Origin: Pseudohalocynthiibacter aestuariivivens
GTDB taxonomy: Bacteria > Pseudomonadota > Alphaproteobacteria > Rhodobacterales > Rhodobacteraceae
NCBI RefSeq assembly: GCF_018457175.1
Contig: NZ_JAGFNU010000015.1
Location: 1 to 60,763 of the forward strand
Length of the DNA: 60,763 nt
Direction of reading: 5' to 3'
Shown: positions 46,107 to 55,505 of the stretch, piece after piece
Numbering within the stretch: the stretch's first letter is position 1
Layout: the number at the start of each line of letters is the position of its first letter
The notes under the pieces: generated by a model
The model's database searches: none
What the model was told of the DNA's origin: nothing
The model's input: the letters and a program-made list of their open reading frames with translations, nothing else
Made by a program: the position numbers and the translations under genes

Positions 46107-47044
46107 CCCCCTAAACCAAAGGGTTTCAAAGCGCCTTCAACCAAAAGCGCTCCGAAATGCAGGAACAAATAGAGAAGCGAAAGTTTGAAAAACGCTTTTT
46201 CGACGCGGTATTGATCAGCCTCGGCGGCGGTTTCGTCACGACGCCAGATACCATATGCACCTTTGATGAAAAGCAGGTTCAGGACAATAGCCGTCGCCAT
46301 GTAAATCGGACCACCGATAGATGTAAATCCGGCGCCCAGCGCAACAGGCGCAAGAAGCAGCGTGTAAACGAGGATATGCGTGCGCGTCACTTTGCGACCA
46401 TGCGTGACAGTCAACATTGGGACACCTGCCTTCGAATAGTCGCCCTTCATGAACAGCGCCAACGCCCAGAAATGAGGTGGCGTCCACATGAAAGTAATCG
46501 CAAACATCAGGACGCTTTCAATTGAAACACCGCCCGTGGCAACGGCCCACCCGATCATCGGAGGGAAAGCCCCGGCAGCGCCGCCGATAACAATGTTCTG
46601 CGGCGTCCAGCGCTTCAGCCACATGGTATAAATCACCACGTAGAAAAATATTGTGAAAGCCAACAAGGCCCCCGCCACAATGTTCGAGGCAAGCGCCAGC
46701 ATCACAACAGACATAGCAGAAAGTGTGATCCCTATTGCGAACGCATCACCTTCGGTCACTTTGCCGGAAGGTATGGGGCGTGACTGCGTGCGTTTCATCA
46801 CGCGATCAATGTCAGCATCCCACCACATGTTCAGAGCGCCGGATGCGCCCCCGCCAATTGCGATAAACAGGATAGAAGCAAAACCAACCATCGGATGCAC
46901 GGATACCGGCGCAACCAGCAGACCGACAAAAGCAGTAAAAACAACCAAAGACATCACGCGCGGTTTCAGCAACGCGAAATAATCGCCAAACCCGGCTTCC
47001 ACCGGGTCAGAGCCTGCCTGCATGTTGATGCTTGTATCGCTCAT
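46100..47044 (-). CDS. ctaB: Protoheme IX farnesyltransferase
   Basis: The 314-residue UbiA-family membrane protein has YFALLKPRVMSLVVFTAFVG, the Asp motif NMWWDADIDRVMKRTQSRPI and the loop VYTMWLKRWTPQNIVIGGAA. It turns heme b into heme o, the precursor of heme a for the oxidase. Nine helices are visible. It lies 73 bases after ctaC. Confidence 0.96.
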   Translation of the reverse strand: MSDTSINMQAGSDPVEAGFGDYFALLKPRVMSLVVFTAFVGLLVAPVSVHPMVGFASILFIAIGGGASGALNMWWDADIDRVMKRTQSRPIPSGKVTEGDAFAIGITLSAMSVVMLALASNIVAGALLAFTIFFYVVIYTMWLKRWTPQNIVIGGAAGAFPPMIGWAVATGGVSIESVLMFAITFMWTPPHFWALALFMKGDYSKAGVPMLTVTHGRKVTRTHILVYTLLLAPVALGAGFTSIGGPIYMATAIVLNLLFIKGAYGIWRRDETAAEADQYRVEKAFFKLSLLYLFLHFGALLVEGALKPFGLGGW

Positions 47045-47064
47045 GGCGTTCCTCTTCCTAGAGG

Positions 47065-47086
47065 CGGGGCGTTGTTATACGCCCCG
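47065..47086. repeat. Hairpin between ctaC and ctaB
   Basis: CGGGGCGT (47065-47072) pairs with ACGCCCCG (47079-47086) around six bases. There is no T-run. Such hairpins between operon genes often protect the upstream mRNA, here ctaC. Confidence 0.6.
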
Positions 47087-47097
47087 TCTGATAGGTG

Positions 47098-48024
47098 TCA
47101 GTCGTTCGATGCAACGTTGACGTTCTGTGGCACGCCCGCGAATTCGCTTTTTGCGCGCTGTAGCCAGGCATCATAGGCAGCCTGGCTTACCACTTTAACT
47201 GTGATCGGCATGTAAGAGTGGTCTTTTCCGCACAATTCAGAACACTGGCCAAAGTAGATACCCTCGCGCTCTGCAGCAAACCAAAGTTCTGCCAAACGGC
47301 CCGGAACGCCGTCTTGTTTCACACCAAAGGCAGGCATAGCCCAGCTGTGGATCACGTCCGCTCCGGTGACCTGCATCACGATCGTTTTTCCGATCGGCAC
47401 AACCACCGCGTTGTCAGTTGCAAGAAGCCACTCATCGCGCGAGTATCCGTCACGTTCCAGACGCGCTTCCATTGCAGCGTTCAGCACGTAAGGCTCCACA
47501 TCGCCGTCTTCGTCACCCAATGTTGCAGGGTGGCCAAGCAGATAACTGTCAAAGCCAAACCCTTCGTCGACATATTCGTAACCCCAGTACCACTGATAGC
47601 CGGTGACCTTGATGGTGATGTCAGCTTCTGGAATTTCCTGCTGCTTGAACAATACAGGAAGCGAAAACGCCCCAATGAAAACCAGAATCACAATTGGAAT
47701 CAGTGTCCACGCAACTTCCAGAGGGGAGTTATGGGTAAACCGCGCTGGGGTGCCGTTCATACGGGCGTTGTAACGAACGATAATGTACGCCAGCAAAGCT
47801 GTGACAAAAACAACAATCGCAGTGATGATCACGAGGACCATACCATCGAGCCATTGTTGATCGCGGGCCAGTTCAGTCGCCGCAGGTTGAAACCCAAGAG
47901 CACCGTCAATTGGTGCCCCAACGATTTCCAGCCCATCGATTCCATCTTGGGCAAACGCTGCAAAGCTGGTGAAAACTGCGAGTGTGGCGGCCATAAGGCC
48001 AGAAAAATAGCTCAGAAGTCGCAT
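47098..48024 (-). CDS. ctaC: Cytochrome c oxidase subunit II
   Basis: The 308-residue protein has a signal peptide (MRLLSYFSGLMAATLAVFTS, cut near AFAQ), two membrane helices and a periplasmic cupredoxin domain with YQWYWGYEY and the CuA ligands in GQCSELCGKDHSYMPI. It accepts electrons from cytochrome c. I start at ATG 48024 because it gives the signal peptide; the frame is open for 75 codons upstream without merit. First gene of the minus-strand oxidase operon. Confidence 0.95.
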   Translation of the reverse strand: MRLLSYFSGLMAATLAVFTSFAAFAQDGIDGLEIVGAPIDGALGFQPAATELARDQQWLDGMVLVIITAIVVFVTALLAYIIVRYNARMNGTPARFTHNSPLEVAWTLIPIVILVFIGAFSLPVLFKQQEIPEADITIKVTGYQWYWGYEYVDEGFGFDSYLLGHPATLGDEDGDVEPYVLNAAMEARLERDGYSRDEWLLATDNAVVVPIGKTIVMQVTGADVIHSWAMPAFGVKQDGVPGRLAELWFAAEREGIYFGQCSELCGKDHSYMPITVKVVSQAAYDAWLQRAKSEFAGVPQNVNVASND

Positions 48025-48204
48025 ATCTGTATCCTGTTCGCGTCCCGACGGAACAACCCGCCCGGAGGCCCGGCTCAAATATAAGCCGGATTCCCATTGT
48101 GTCCGGTGCGCTTGAAACCATATTAAGCGAGATGGAACAAGCAAATCATGCGCGGCAAACAGCCGCTTTTGCGTTTTTGCAACGAATTCAGCCGGAGTGC
48201 CCGT

Positions 48205-49626
48205 ATGTCTTATACCCCCTTTCGCCCTTTTGACACCTCTTTGGATCAATCAGTGGCACTGGCTTTACTTCGCCAAGCAACCGGAGGGGCGGATGATGGT
48301 GAACTGTTTCTGGAACGCCGCCGCTCCGAAGCACTGGTATTTGACGATGGGCGCGTAAAAAACGCAAGCTACGATGCGTCAGAAGGGTTTGGTTTGCGTG
48401 CGGTTTGTGGTGAAACTGCCGGATACGCTCATTCGACCGATATCAGCGAAGCGGCGCTTAAACGCGCTGTCGAAACGGCCCGGCTCGCGGTTGGTACAGG
48501 CGGCGGAGCGCTCGCAGATGCGCCAGCTCTCACAAACAAGCGGCTCTATACCGATCTAGACCCGATTGAACAGGCGGAATTTACAGTAAAACTGGATGTG
48601 CTGCGTGAGATTGATGAGTTCACACGTGCGCTCGACCCGCGCGTTGTACAAGTCTCGGCAACGATTGCGGCGTCTTTGCAGGAAGTAGAGATTTTACGCC
48701 CTGAGGGCGCTTTGCTTCGGGACGTACGCCCAATGGCCAGGCTGAACATCTCGGTCATTGTGGAAGAAAACGGGCGACGCGAATCTGGGTCCACCGGCGG
48801 CGGCGGGCGTACCGGCCTTTCAGACCTCATGGTTCGCGACAACTGGCAGACCACCGCTCGTGAAGCGTTGCGTATCGCAGCGGTGAACCTGTCTGCCGTC
48901 CCTGCCCCGGCTGGTGTCATGGATGTCGTGCTCGGTGCGGGCTGGCCGGGCATATTGTTGCACGAGGCGGTCGGGCACGGCCTTGAAGGGGATTTCAATC
49001 GCAAGGGAACATCAGCCTTCGCCGGCCTGATGGGACAGCAAGTTGCCGCCAAGGGCGTGACAGTGCTGGATGATGGAACGATTCCCGACAGGCGTGGATC
49101 CATCACCTTTGACGACGAAGGCACCCCCAGCGGCAAAAATACCCTAATTGAAGACGGGGTCTTGGTCGGCTTCATGCAAGACCGTCAGAACGCCCGGCTA
49201 ATGGGCGTTAAGGCAACGGGCAACGGAAGGCGCGAATCTTACGCGCATGCCCCAATGCCACGCATGACGAATACCTACATGCTGGGTGGCGATGCAAATC
49301 CCACCGACATTTTGGCCGATCTGAAAGATGGCATTTATGCTGTTGGTTTTGGTGGAGGCCAGGTCGATATCACGAATGGCAAGTTTGTGTTTTCCTGCAC
49401 AGAAGCCTACCGCGTTCAGAACGGAAGAGTTGGCGCACCTGTGAAAGGTGCAACACTGATAGGCGACGGTGCCACAGCGATGAAACAAATTCGCGCCATC
49501 GGCAACGACATGGCGCTTGATCCCGGCATAGGAAACTGTGGGAAAGCGGGGCAATGGGTGCCAGTCGGGGTTGGCCAACCAACCTTGATGATTGGCGGTC
49601 TAACTGTTGGTGGTTCTGCGGCCTGA
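48205..49626 (+). CDS. tldD: Metalloprotease TldD
   Basis: The 473-residue protein has the zinc motif HEAVGH in GILLHEAVGHGLEGDFNRKG and the typical SYAHAPMPRMTNTYMLGGD and GNCGKAGQWVPVGVGQPTLM. TldD works with PmbA/TldE (not in the window) on modified peptides and in toxin-antitoxin turnover. GGAG lies seven bases before ATG 48205. Divergent from ctaC. Confidence 0.94.
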   Translation: MSYTPFRPFDTSLDQSVALALLRQATGGADDGELFLERRRSEALVFDDGRVKNASYDASEGFGLRAVCGETAGYAHSTDISEAALKRAVETARLAVGTGGGALADAPALTNKRLYTDLDPIEQAEFTVKLDVLREIDEFTRALDPRVVQVSATIAASLQEVEILRPEGALLRDVRPMARLNISVIVEENGRRESGSTGGGGRTGLSDLMVRDNWQTTAREALRIAAVNLSAVPAPAGVMDVVLGAGWPGILLHEAVGHGLEGDFNRKGTSAFAGLMGQQVAAKGVTVLDDGTIPDRRGSITFDDEGTPSGKNTLIEDGVLVGFMQDRQNARLMGVKATGNGRRESYAHAPMPRMTNTYMLGGDANPTDILADLKDGIYAVGFGGGQVDITNGKFVFSCTEAYRVQNGRVGAPVKGATLIGDGATAMKQIRAIGNDMALDPGIGNCGKAGQWVPVGVGQPTLMIGGLTVGGSAA

Positions 49627-49682
49627 TCAGCCACCCGCATCGCTGTAACAGAGTCTCGCGGTATTGGTGGCTAAACTGATCA
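49624..49682. repeat. Long imperfect inverted repeat after tldD
   Basis: TGATCAGCCACC, beginning at the tldD stop codon, can pair with GGTGGC plus CTGATCA ending at 49682, with a small bulge and a loop of about 30 bases. It may mark the end of tldD transcripts. Confidence 0.35.
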
Positions 49683-49748
49683 TTCCTGATGTTTACGCGG
49701 TGTTAACCGAGCGTGCGCATAGTGAGTCCACTAGCAGACGGAGTCACG

Positions 49749-50894
49749 ATGGCAGAGGATCTTTTTTCTTCTAACCACACCCTACATCCCCCTCAGACGG
49801 ACGAAGATTTGTTATCGTGGCTTCGCCTTATCCGTTCGCGTCGGGTAGGTGTAACCACTTTCTTCAAGCTGCTGCGGGAACATAAAACAGCCGATGATGC
49901 GCTTGTCGCATTGCCCGAAGTTGCCCGCAGTGCAGGCGTTAAAGACTACGAGGTTTGCCCGGAAAACGTGGCGATAGCAGAGATGTCACTGGCACAAAAA
50001 CTGGGCGTCCGGATGATCTGTTACGGCACGCCGGATTATCCGGCCGCGCTTATGGATATTACGGATGTGCCACCAATTGTTTGGGTGCGGGGCGACACGA
50101 CGCTGTTAAGCAGCCCTATGATCGCCCTTGTTGGTGCAAGAAATGCCTCTAGCCTCGGGACGCGCATGGCCCGAAAACTGGCCGAAGAACTAGGAGAAGC
50201 CGGGTTTGTTGTGGTTTCAGGCCTCGCCCGGGGTATTGACACGGCCTCTCATCTCGCGGCCCTGCCAAGCGGAACCGTTGCTGTGTTCGGCGGTGGCGTC
50301 GATGTAATTTACCCACAGGAAAACGCAGCATTAGCCGACGAGATTTTCAAAACAGGACTTTGCCTGTCCGAGCAACCCATGGGGATGCGGCCACAGGCGC
50401 GGCATTTTCCTACGCGCAATCGCATTATTTCTGGTCTGTCCCACGCAGTTGTCGTGGTTGAGGCAGCTCTCAAGTCCGGCAGCCTGATTACGGCGCGCAA
50501 CGCATTGGACCAAGGTCGTGAAGTTCTCGCAGTTCCCGGACATCCGATTGACGCACGCGCGTCTGGTTGCAACGCGCTCATCCGCGAAGGCGCAACACTC
50601 GTCCGCTCAGCGGAAGATGTGATAGAAGCGATTTCCCAGTCGCACACTGTAAACAACCAACCGCCGGAACCTCAGCCAGTGGCAAAAAAGAAACTGCCAA
50701 AGCGCAGTCTCAGGGAAATTTCGAAGCTACACACAGAAATTTTATCGCGGCTCGGCCCGAGCCCGATTGCCGAAGATCAGCTCATCCGAGACCTCGCTTT
50801 ACCTGCAAAAGCTATTAATCCAGAGATAACAACACTGGAGCTGGAAGGCCGCATCGAACGTCGTGCCGGAGGGTTATTATCCATCGTTCGATAA
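49749..50894 (+). CDS. dprA: DNA-processing protein DprA
   Basis: The 381-residue protein has an N-terminal helical part, the Rossmann core (LVGARNASSLGTRMARKLAE, VVSGLARGIDTASHLAAL, AALKSGSLITARNALDQGRE) and a C-terminal winged-helix domain (about 315-380). DprA loads RecA on incoming single strands in transformation and is near-universal. GGAG precedes ATG 49749. Confidence 0.95.
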   Translation: MAEDLFSSNHTLHPPQTDEDLLSWLRLIRSRRVGVTTFFKLLREHKTADDALVALPEVARSAGVKDYEVCPENVAIAEMSLAQKLGVRMICYGTPDYPAALMDITDVPPIVWVRGDTTLLSSPMIALVGARNASSLGTRMARKLAEELGEAGFVVVSGLARGIDTASHLAALPSGTVAVFGGGVDVIYPQENAALADEIFKTGLCLSEQPMGMRPQARHFPTRNRIISGLSHAVVVVEAALKSGSLITARNALDQGREVLAVPGHPIDARASGCNALIREGATLVRSAEDVIEAISQSHTVNNQPPEPQPVAKKKLPKRSLREISKLHTEILSRLGPSPIAEDQLIRDLALPAKAINPEITTLELEGRIERRAGGLLSIVR

Positions 50895-51005
50895 TCAGCT
50901 CGCTAGATACCATTGACATTCAACAGCAACACACCACATCTTGCGCCGCCATAAGCTCACCCTCGAGTCGCGTTGATTTCTGAGTGGATTGTTGAGAGGA
51001 ATTTC

Positions 51006-53564
51006 ATGCCCGTCGTTGTTGTTGAATCCCCGGCGAAAGCCAAAACTATCAATAAATATCTGGGCGATGATTACACCGTTCTGGCATCTTACGGTCACGT
51101 GCGTGACTTGCCGCCAAAGGATGGGTCCGTCGATACCGACAACGGATTTGAAATGATCTGGGAGATCGGCGCAGATTCCCGCAAACACGTGAAAGCCATC
51201 GCTGATGCGCTGAAAGATGACAACGATCTGATCCTCGCAACCGACCCTGATCGCGAAGGCGAGGCGATCAGCTGGCATTTGCAGGAAGCCCTGACAAAAC
51301 GCAAAGCAATAAAGAAAACCACGCCTGTGAAACGAGTGGTTTTCAACGCCATTACAAAATCAGCCGTAACAGAGGCTATGGCGCACCCACGTGAGATCGA
51401 CGCCCCCTTGGTCGAGGCCTATCTTGCACGGCGCGCGCTTGACTATCTTGTTGGTTTCAACCTATCACCGGTGTTGTGGCGCAAATTGCCCGGTTCCAAG
51501 TCAGCCGGACGTGTTCAATCTGTCTGCCTGCGCTTGATCGTTGAGCGTGAGATGGAAATCGAGGTCTTTAACGCCCGCGAATACTGGTCTGTAAAAGCAC
51601 AGCTTTCCACGCCGCGCGGTCAGGATTACGAAGTCCGGCTAACCGTTCTGGGAGGCCAGAAACTCGATAAGCATGACATCGCAACCTCCGAAGCCGCCGA
51701 GCTTGCCGTACATGCCGTCCAGTCACGCGATTTGACGGTTAAATCGGTTGAGGCAAAGCCCGCCAGCCGCAACCCGTCACCTCCTTTCATGACCTCGACC
51801 CTGCAACAGGAAGCAAGCCGCAAATTTGGCTTTGGCGCGCGTCAAACCATGTCCACTGCGCAACGCCTGTATGAAGCCGGGTACATTACTTATATGCGGA
51901 CCGATGGAATCGATATGGCCCCGGAAGCCGCGTCCGCCGCCCGCGATGAAATCAAAAGCCGTTATGGCGACAGCTACGTTCCTGCGAATCCGCGCATGTA
52001 CAAGAACAAAGCCAAAAACGCGCAGGAAGCGCATGAATGTATCCGCCCGACAGATATGTCTGTTGATGCTGCAAAACTCGCCCGTCTGGAAGCGGATCAA
52101 CGCAAGCTTTATGATTTGATCTGGAAGCGCACACTTGCGAGCCAGATGGAATCAGCCCGGATGGAACGCACCACGGTGGATGTCGCCAGTGCGGACGGCC
52201 AGGTTGAATTGCGGGCAACTGGTCAGGTCGTGATGTTCGATGGCTTTATGAAAGTCTATGAAGAAGGTCGTGATGACACTGTCGTAGATGATGACGACAA
52301 GCGCCTGCCCCAAATCATGCAGGGCGAAGCCGCTGACAAAAAATCTGTCACACCTGAACAACACTTCACCCAGCCCCCACCCCGATACACCGAAGCAACA
52401 CTGGTTAAACGGATGGAAGAGCTTGGTATCGGGCGGCCGTCAACCTACGCGTCGGTCGTGACGACGATTCAGGACCGTGAATATGTTCGAAAAGAAAAAA
52501 ATCGCCTGATTCCAGAAGACAAAGGCCGATTGGTCACTGTCTTTCTTACAAACTACTTCAGAAAATATGTTGGATACGATTTCACCGCAGACCTTGAAGA
52601 ACAGCTAGACGATGTTTCTGCGGGGAATGCTGACTATAAAGAAGTGCTTGCTCGGTTTTGGCGCGATTTTTCAGCCGCTATTGCAGAAACATCCGAACTT
52701 CGCATCACGGATGTTCTGGAAAAAATCAATGAGGTGTTAGAGCCGCACCTGTTCCCCCCAACCGAAGGCGGCGGTGACCCACGTCTTTGTCCAAACTGCG
52801 GGATTGGCCGCTTATCGATGCGGACGGCGCGTTCCGGTGGTGCATTTATCGGCTGCTCAAATTATCCAGAGTGCCGTTTTACCCGCCCCTTCGGCCCCCC
52901 CGGCATTGAAGGCAGCGAAGTTGGACCAGATGGCAAATACCTGGGCGAAGATGCAGGCGATAAGATCACATTGCGAAAAGGGCGATTTGGCCCCTATGTT
53001 CAACGCGGCGACGCGACAGATGAGGTGCCAAAGCCACCACGTTCATCGCTTCCAAAAGGCTGGACGCAGGAAGACATCGATCTTGAGAAAGCATTGCAGT
53101 TGCTAAGCCTGCCGCGCGAACTTGGTCCGCACCCGGATGACAGCGAAATGGTTGAGGCCGGACTTGGCCGCTATGGCCCCTTTGTCAAACACGGCAAGGT
53201 TTATGCGAACTTACCAAACATCGACGAGGTTTTCGAAATAGGTATGAACCGGGCTGTTGAGGTATTGGCGCAGAAAGTTGCAAAAGGCGGCGCACGCAAA
53301 GCGGCGAAACCCCTTGTTGAACTTGGAGAACACCCCGAAGGCGGACCAGTTAATGTCATGGAGGGCCGCTATGGCCCTTATGTAAAATGGCAGAAAGTCA
53401 ACGCAACATTGCCCAAAGATGTGGAACCCACATCAGTAACAATGGAGCTTGCACTGCAACTGATCACCGAAAAAGCGGGTAAAAAGCCAACACGTAAAAA
53501 GGCTGCTCCGAAGAAAAAACCAGCGGCAAAGAAGGCGCCCGCTAAAAAGGCTGCTGCAAAATAA
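51006..53564 (+). CDS. topA: DNA topoisomerase I
   Basis: The 852-residue type IA enzyme has a Toprim domain (VVVESPAKAKTINKYLGDDY, ATDPDREGEAISWHLQEAL) and the catalytic Tyr in AGYITYMRTDGIDM. A four-Cys zinc finger (CPNCGIGRL, FIGCSNYPECRF) and C-terminal repeats (RFGPYVQRG, RYGPFVKHG, RYGPYVKWQ) follow. It ends in a Lys/Ala/Pro tail typical of alphaproteobacterial TopA. AGAGGA lies just before ATG 51006. Confidence 0.97.
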   Translation: MPVVVVESPAKAKTINKYLGDDYTVLASYGHVRDLPPKDGSVDTDNGFEMIWEIGADSRKHVKAIADALKDDNDLILATDPDREGEAISWHLQEALTKRKAIKKTTPVKRVVFNAITKSAVTEAMAHPREIDAPLVEAYLARRALDYLVGFNLSPVLWRKLPGSKSAGRVQSVCLRLIVEREMEIEVFNAREYWSVKAQLSTPRGQDYEVRLTVLGGQKLDKHDIATSEAAELAVHAVQSRDLTVKSVEAKPASRNPSPPFMTSTLQQEASRKFGFGARQTMSTAQRLYEAGYITYMRTDGIDMAPEAASAARDEIKSRYGDSYVPANPRMYKNKAKNAQEAHECIRPTDMSVDAAKLARLEADQRKLYDLIWKRTLASQMESARMERTTVDVASADGQVELRATGQVVMFDGFMKVYEEGRDDTVVDDDDKRLPQIMQGEAADKKSVTPEQHFTQPPPRYTEATLVKRMEELGIGRPSTYASVVTTIQDREYVRKEKNRLIPEDKGRLVTVFLTNYFRKYVGYDFTADLEEQLDDVSAGNADYKEVLARFWRDFSAAIAETSELRITDVLEKINEVLEPHLFPPTEGGGDPRLCPNCGIGRLSMRTARSGGAFIGCSNYPECRFTRPFGPPGIEGSEVGPDGKYLGEDAGDKITLRKGRFGPYVQRGDATDEVPKPPRSSLPKGWTQEDIDLEKALQLLSLPRELGPHPDDSEMVEAGLGRYGPFVKHGKVYANLPNIDEVFEIGMNRAVEVLAQKVAKGGARKAAKPLVELGEHPEGGPVNVMEGRYGPYVKWQKVNATLPKDVEPTSVTMELALQLITEKAGKKPTRKKAAPKKKPAAKKAPAKKAAAK

Positions 53565-53690
53565 ACCCGGACGGATAGCAGCAACTATTTAGAGCGCAGC
53601 AAACTGACGCTGCGGTGCGGCAATTCATTGACTCTCGCTCACGCTGTCGCCACAAATCCATCCAACGCAAAATTTGCAAAGGAGACAAAG

Positions 53691-54386
53691 ATGAAAAAAG
53701 TCTACGGCTCGGCGGCCGAAGCACTTGGAGGTATCCTTCACGATGGCATGTTTATTGCAGCTGGTGGTTTTGGCCTCTGCGGCATTCCGGAACTTTTGCT
53801 TGAAGCGATCAAGGAAGCCGGCACCAAGGATCTGACCTTTGCTTCTAACAACGCAGGTGTTGACGATTTTGGGATTGGCATTTTGCTGCAAACCAAACAG
53901 GTCAGGAAAATGATCTCCTCCTACGTTGGTGAAAATGCAGAGTTCATGCGTCAATATCTGTCCGGTGAACTTGAGCTGGAGTTCAACCCACAAGGCACAC
54001 TCGCTGAACGGATGCGTGCCGGTGGCGCCGGTATCCCGGGATTCTACACAAAAACGGGCGTTGGAACAGTTATTGCTGACGGCAAAGAGCACAAGGATTT
54101 CAACGGTGAAACCTACATTTTAGAACGCGGCATCTTTGCTGATCTTTCGATTGTGAAGGCCTGGAAGGCGGATGCGACCGGTAACCTTGTGTTTCGCAAG
54201 ACAGCACGCAACTTCAACCCACCCGCCGCAACCTGTGGCAAAATCTGCGTGGCAGAGGTCGAAGAGATTGTGCCAACCGGCTCACTCGACCCGGACAGCA
54301 TTCACCTGCCCGGAATTTACGTGCACCGCCTGATTCAGGGTGAGCATGAGAAACGTATCGAACAACGCACCATCAGCGCAGCTTAA
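53691..54386 (+). CDS. scoA: 3-oxoacid CoA-transferase subunit A
   Basis: The 231-residue protein has the subunit A pattern: [48 protein letters not shown] and [16 protein letters not shown]. With subunit B it moves CoA from succinyl-CoA to acetoacetate. The first ATG with AAAGGAG upstream is 53691. scoB follows after 14 bases. Confidence 0.93.
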   Translation: MKKVYGSAAEALGGILHDGMFIAAGGFGLCGIPELLLEAIKEAGTKDLTFASNNAGVDDFGIGILLQTKQVRKMISSYVGENAEFMRQYLSGELELEFNPQGTLAERMRAGGAGIPGFYTKTGVGTVIADGKEHKDFNGETYILERGIFADLSIVKAWKADATGNLVFRKTARNFNPPAATCGKICVAEVEEIVPTGSLDPDSIHLPGIYVHRLIQGEHEKRIEQRTISAA

Positions 54387-54400
54387 GGGGAGGACAGACC

Positions 54401-55027
54401 ATGTGGGATCGAAATCAAATGGCCGCCCGTGCGGCGCAAGAGCTTCAGGATGGTTGGTATGTGAACCTTGGCATCGGTATTCCGACGCTGGTTTCAAACT
54501 ATATTCCAAAAGGTGTAACAGTAACGCTGCAATCAGAAAACGGAATGTTGGGCATGGGCCCGTTTCCGACCGAAGAAAACATTGACGCTGATCTGATCAA
54601 TGCCGGAAAACAAACTATTACCGAACTTCCGCAAACCTCGTATTTTGACTCGGCGCAAAGCTTTGGCATGATCCGCGGCGGGAAAATCGCGATGGCCATT
54701 CTGGGTGCGATGGAGGTTGCCGAAAACGGCGATCTTGCGAACTGGATGATCCCGGGCAAGCTGGTCAAGGGAATGGGTGGTGCAATGGATCTGGTGGCTG
54801 GTGTCGGTCGTGTTGTCGTTGTGATGGATCACACCTCAAAACACGGCGAGTCCAAGCTGCTTAAGGAATGCACGCTTCCGCTGACCGGCCAAGGCGTTGT
54901 TGATCGGATCATAACTAACCTGGGTGTTTTTGATGTTGTCGAAGGTGGACTGAAGTTGGTTGAGCTTGCAGACGGCGTCAGCGAGGAAGAAGCGCGCGCA
55001 GCAACAGAAGCGACGCTCGTGAACTGA
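54401..55027 (+). CDS. scoB: 3-oxoacid CoA-transferase subunit B
   Basis: The 208-residue protein has [20 protein letters not shown] and the catalytic Glu in [12 protein letters not shown], which forms the glutamyl-CoA thioester. It pairs with ScoA encoded just before it. Both are used for acetoacetate or polyhydroxybutyrate breakdown. GGGGAGG precedes the ATG and a terminator follows. Confidence 0.94.
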   Translation: MWDRNQMAARAAQELQDGWYVNLGIGIPTLVSNYIPKGVTVTLQSENGMLGMGPFPTEENIDADLINAGKQTITELPQTSYFDSAQSFGMIRGGKIAMAILGAMEVAENGDLANWMIPGKLVKGMGGAMDLVAGVGRVVVVMDHTSKHGESKLLKECTLPLTGQGVVDRIITNLGVFDVVEGGLKLVELADGVSEEEARAATEATLVN

Positions 55028-55053
55028 TTTAGTGATATCATCGCGAATACTTG

Positions 55054-55085
55054 AACCGGGGGCCAATCGCTCCCGGTTTTTTATT
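55054..55085 (+). terminator. Intrinsic terminator after scoB
   Basis: AACCGGG (55054-55060) pairs with CCCGGTT (55072-55078), followed by a run of T. It ends the scoAB operon and separates it from the truncated YbhN-like gene. Confidence 0.85.
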
Positions 55086-55224
55086 CAGTGCATTAATAAT
55101 GCCCGAACCTTCATTCGATCTGCACTTTAAACGCCTGCACCTGTTGTTTTTTAAGGTTCTGGTCCATATTCTCGCCCCAATCAGCTACATAATCTCGCCC
55201 TATTGTGTCGCTAGTTCGCAGGCA

Positions 55225-55503
55225 ATGACATTGAGCAACGCAAATACAGGCCCTTCCCTACCGCGTGCCGCACGGCTATGGCGCGATACTCTGCTGTTTG
55301 GCAGATTACTTGCGTTGGTTCTGACCGGCCTTGTCGCGCTTGCAACGACAACTGAATGGGAAGAGATCAAAGCGCAGATTTTGCGCCTGTCTTTCATACT
55401 GTTTCTGGCGCTGTTCGGATTATCGGTTATCAACTATCTGTTGCGTGGTTTGCGTTGGGCTTCTCATTTTTCCACTGGCGGAACGCCATTCATTAAAGGT
55501 TAA
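55225..55503 (+). pseudogene. Truncated YbhN/lysylphosphatidylglycerol-synthase-TM-type membrane protein
   Basis: The 92-codon frame carries two hydrophobic helices (LLALVLTGLVALATTT and ILFLALFGLSVINYLLRGLR) and ends soon after LRGLRW. That looks like the first third of the YbhN/UPF0104 flippase-like family, whose members are about 300 residues. The rest is missing, and the DprE1-like gene begins two bases after the stop. I read it as a deletion remnant, though a short product could exist. ATG 55225 is my best start; an earlier in-frame ATG (55099) has no ribosome site. Confidence 0.5.
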
Positions 55504-55505
55504 GT

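Noticed and set aside
47218-48084. A 288-codon plus-strand open frame
   Set aside because: It is antisense to ctaC, which is certain from its CuA motif.
48546-49175. A 209-codon minus-strand open frame
   Set aside because: It is antisense to tldD; Pro/Ser/Thr-rich shadow translation.
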